Of a DNA stretch of 6,267 nucleotides, positions 4,830-6,267 are shown in pieces. The DNA is from CAYVLI01 sp964452105 [NCBI: uncultured Nitrospinota bacterium]. GTDB taxonomy: Bacteria > JAUXIQ01. The notes below the pieces were generated by a model. It was not told the DNA's origin. It did no database searches and saw only the letters and a list, made by a program, of their open reading frames with translations. Location: the NCBI GenBank assembly GCA_964452105.1, contig CAYVLI010000165.1, forward strand, positions 1 through 6,267, given 5' to 3'. Made by a program: the position numbers and the translations under genes. Each line of letters begins with the position of its first letter. The stretch's first letter is position 1.

Positions 4830-6267
4830 ATGGCAAATGTAGAGACCATAATAATTACCCTGCCCGATGGCAAAGCAGTGGAAAAAAAGGTGGGGATCAC
4901 CCCCGGGGAAATCCTGTCTGAATCCTATGCGGGTGACGAAAAAAGTGTTATCGCTGCCCTCATTAACGGGAAGCCGGTAGACCTCAATCGGCCGTTGACT
5001 TCCGATGTTTCCCTCAAGTTCATTACCTTCGACGATCCTGAAGGAAGAGAAATATACCGCCACAGCACCTCTCATGTCATGGCCTGGGCCGTGCAACAAG
5101 CCTTCCCGAAGTCCAGGCTGGCCATAGGCCCGGCCATCGAAGAAGGGTATTACTACGACTTCGACTCGGAGCAAACCTTTTCCGACGAGGACTTCCACAT
5201 CATAGAAGAAAAGATGGCCGCCATAATAGAAGAAGATATTCCCTTCCGGAGGGAAACGCTTAAAAAAGAAGACGCCATCAGAATGTTCGAAGAGAGGATA
5301 GAGCCTTACAAAGTCGAGATGCTCCGGGAAATCGAAGACGAAGAAGTCTCCATCTACCGGCTGGGAGACTTCGTGGACTTCTGCAGGGGCCCGCATCTGC
5401 CAACGTCGGGCAGAGTCAAAGCCTATAAAATTCTCAACAGCGCAGGGGCTTACTGGCGCGGCGATGAAAGCAACAAAATGCTTCAACGCCTCTATGGCAC
5501 CTCCTTCCCGACAACCGAACAGCTCGAGAGCTTTCTGAATAAACTCGAAGAAGCCAGGGCGCGAGACCACCGCGTTCTGGGCAAAAAACTATCAATCTAC
5601 ACCATTGGTGAAAAAGCGGGGCCGGGGCTCATTTACTGGCAGCCTAAAGGAGCCATCATCAGAAAAATAGTCGAGAGGTTCTGGGAAGACGAACACGTGA
5701 AGCGGGGCTACCAACTCGTTTACATACCCCATATCGCCAAGGACACCATGTTCAAGACCTCGGGCCACTACGACTATTTCAGGGAAAATATGTACGTCAT
5801 GTCCATAGACGACGATGAATACGTCCTCAAACCCATGAATTGCCCAGGCCATATCCTGATATATCAGGAGAAGTTGAGAAGTTACAGAGAACTCCCCATA
5901 AAGTTTGCGGAACTGGGAACCGTTTACAGGTACGAGCGACACGGCGCCCTTCACGGTATGCTGAGGGTTCGAGGGTTCACACAAGATGACGCTCACATAT
6001 TCTGCACGCAGGAACAGCTTCCCCATGAGATAATGGAAGTCTTGAACCTGGCCCGGTATATGCTTAACACCTTTGGATACGAACAGTTCGAGGTGGACCT
6101 CAGCGTGAGAGACCCTGAAAACCCACAGGACTACGCCGGCAATGAGGAAGAATGGGAGATGGCCGAGCAGGTTCTGGCCCGGGCGCTCGAAGAGAAAAAA
6201 TGGGATTACACCAGGCGGGAAGGGGAAGCGGTTTTTTACGGCCCCAAGATAGACATCAAGATGATAG
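4830..6267 (+). CDS. thrS: Threonine-tRNA ligase, N-terminal 479 residues (3' end beyond window)
   Basis: This cytoplasmic class II synthetase joins threonine to tRNA-Thr using ATP. About three quarters of the usual 640 residues are present. Residues 1-66 form the TGS domain (ITLPDGKAVEKK). Residues about 67-225 form the editing domain that removes mischarged serine, with its H78-x3-H82 and C185-x3-H189 metal-like motifs intact. The catalytic core starts near 245, with motif 1 around 270-315 and motif 2 at TVYRYERHGALHG to RVRGFTQDDAHIF (364-391). Two of the three zinc ligands that bind threonine are seen, Cys338 in MNCPGH and His389 in DDAHIF; the third His, motif 3 and the anticodon-binding domain lie outside. 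The ATG at 4830 is the only start that fits the family N-terminus; its ribosome binding site is weak (GGA at 4818-4820). A terminator lies immediately upstream, which suggests leader control. Confidence 0.98.
   Translation, partial: MANVETIIITLPDGKAVEKKVGITPGEILSESYAGDEKSVIAALINGKPVDLNRPLTSDVSLKFITFDDPEGREIYRHSTSHVMAWAVQQAFPKSRLAIGPAIEEGYYYDFDSEQTFSDEDFHIIEEKMAAIIEEDIPFRRETLKKEDAIRMFEERIEPYKVEMLREIEDEEVSIYRLGDFVDFCRGPHLPTSGRVKAYKILNSAGAYWRGDESNKMLQRLYGTSFPTTEQLESFLNKLEEARARDHRVLGKKLSIYTIGEKAGPGLIYWQPKGAIIRKIVERFWEDEHVKRGYQLVYIPHIAKDTMFKTSGHYDYFRENMYVMSIDDDEYVLKPMNCPGHILIYQEKLRSYRELPIKFAELGTVYRYERHGALHGMLRVRGFTQDDAHIFCTQEQLPHEIMEVLNLARYMLNTFGYEQFEVDLSVRDPENPQDYAGNEEEWEMAEQVLARALEEKKWDYTRREGEAVFYGPKIDIKMI

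Overview
This is an ordinary housekeeping stretch of a bacterial chromosome of moderate GC content. It carries three tRNA genes, the trigger factor-ClpP-ClpX protein quality control cluster and the start of threonyl-tRNA synthetase. The left edge holds the 5' part of a secreted multiheme cytochrome c gene on the opposite strand. The cytochrome, the CCA-encoding tRNAs, the tig-clpP-clpX order and the frequent ATA (Ile) and AGA/AGG (Arg) codons suggest an anaerobic or respiratorily versatile bacterium, perhaps of the Nitrospirota or Desulfobacterota. That placement is an inference with low certainty.

Layout: positions 1-332 (minus strand) encode the N-terminal 110 residues of a cytochrome c554-like protein, with signal peptide, three CXXCH heme sites and a strong ribosome binding site. 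Positions 333-1031 hold no convincing gene. This gap contains a good minus-strand promoter that would give the cytochrome mRNA a leader of about 210 nt, a perfect 9-bp inverted repeat inside that leader, and a plus-strand promoter candidate entangled with an 8-bp dyad ahead of the tRNAs. tRNA-Lys(CTT) and tRNA-Leu(TAG) follow, and only 29 bases separate tRNA-Leu from tig. The trigger factor gene overlaps clpP by one base (TGATG). A 76-base spacer with a perfect hairpin and a possible 12-codon upstream ORF leads to clpX. A promoter candidate and tRNA-Val(GAC) come next, then a strong intrinsic terminator, and thrS starts 29 bases after its T-tract and runs off the right edge.

How the genes work together: trigger factor binds nascent chains at the ribosome exit tunnel. 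ClpX unfolds substrates and feeds them into the ClpP peptidase chamber, so the cluster covers early folding and regulated degradation. The tRNAs and thrS belong to translation. No lon gene follows clpX here, although tig-clpP-clpX-lon is a common order.

I see no new defence, mobile or biosynthetic system. The most interesting signals are regulatory: the clpP-clpX spacer, the terminator placed directly in front of thrS, the palindrome in the cytochrome leader, and the likely joint transcription of tRNAs with tig-clpP-clpX.
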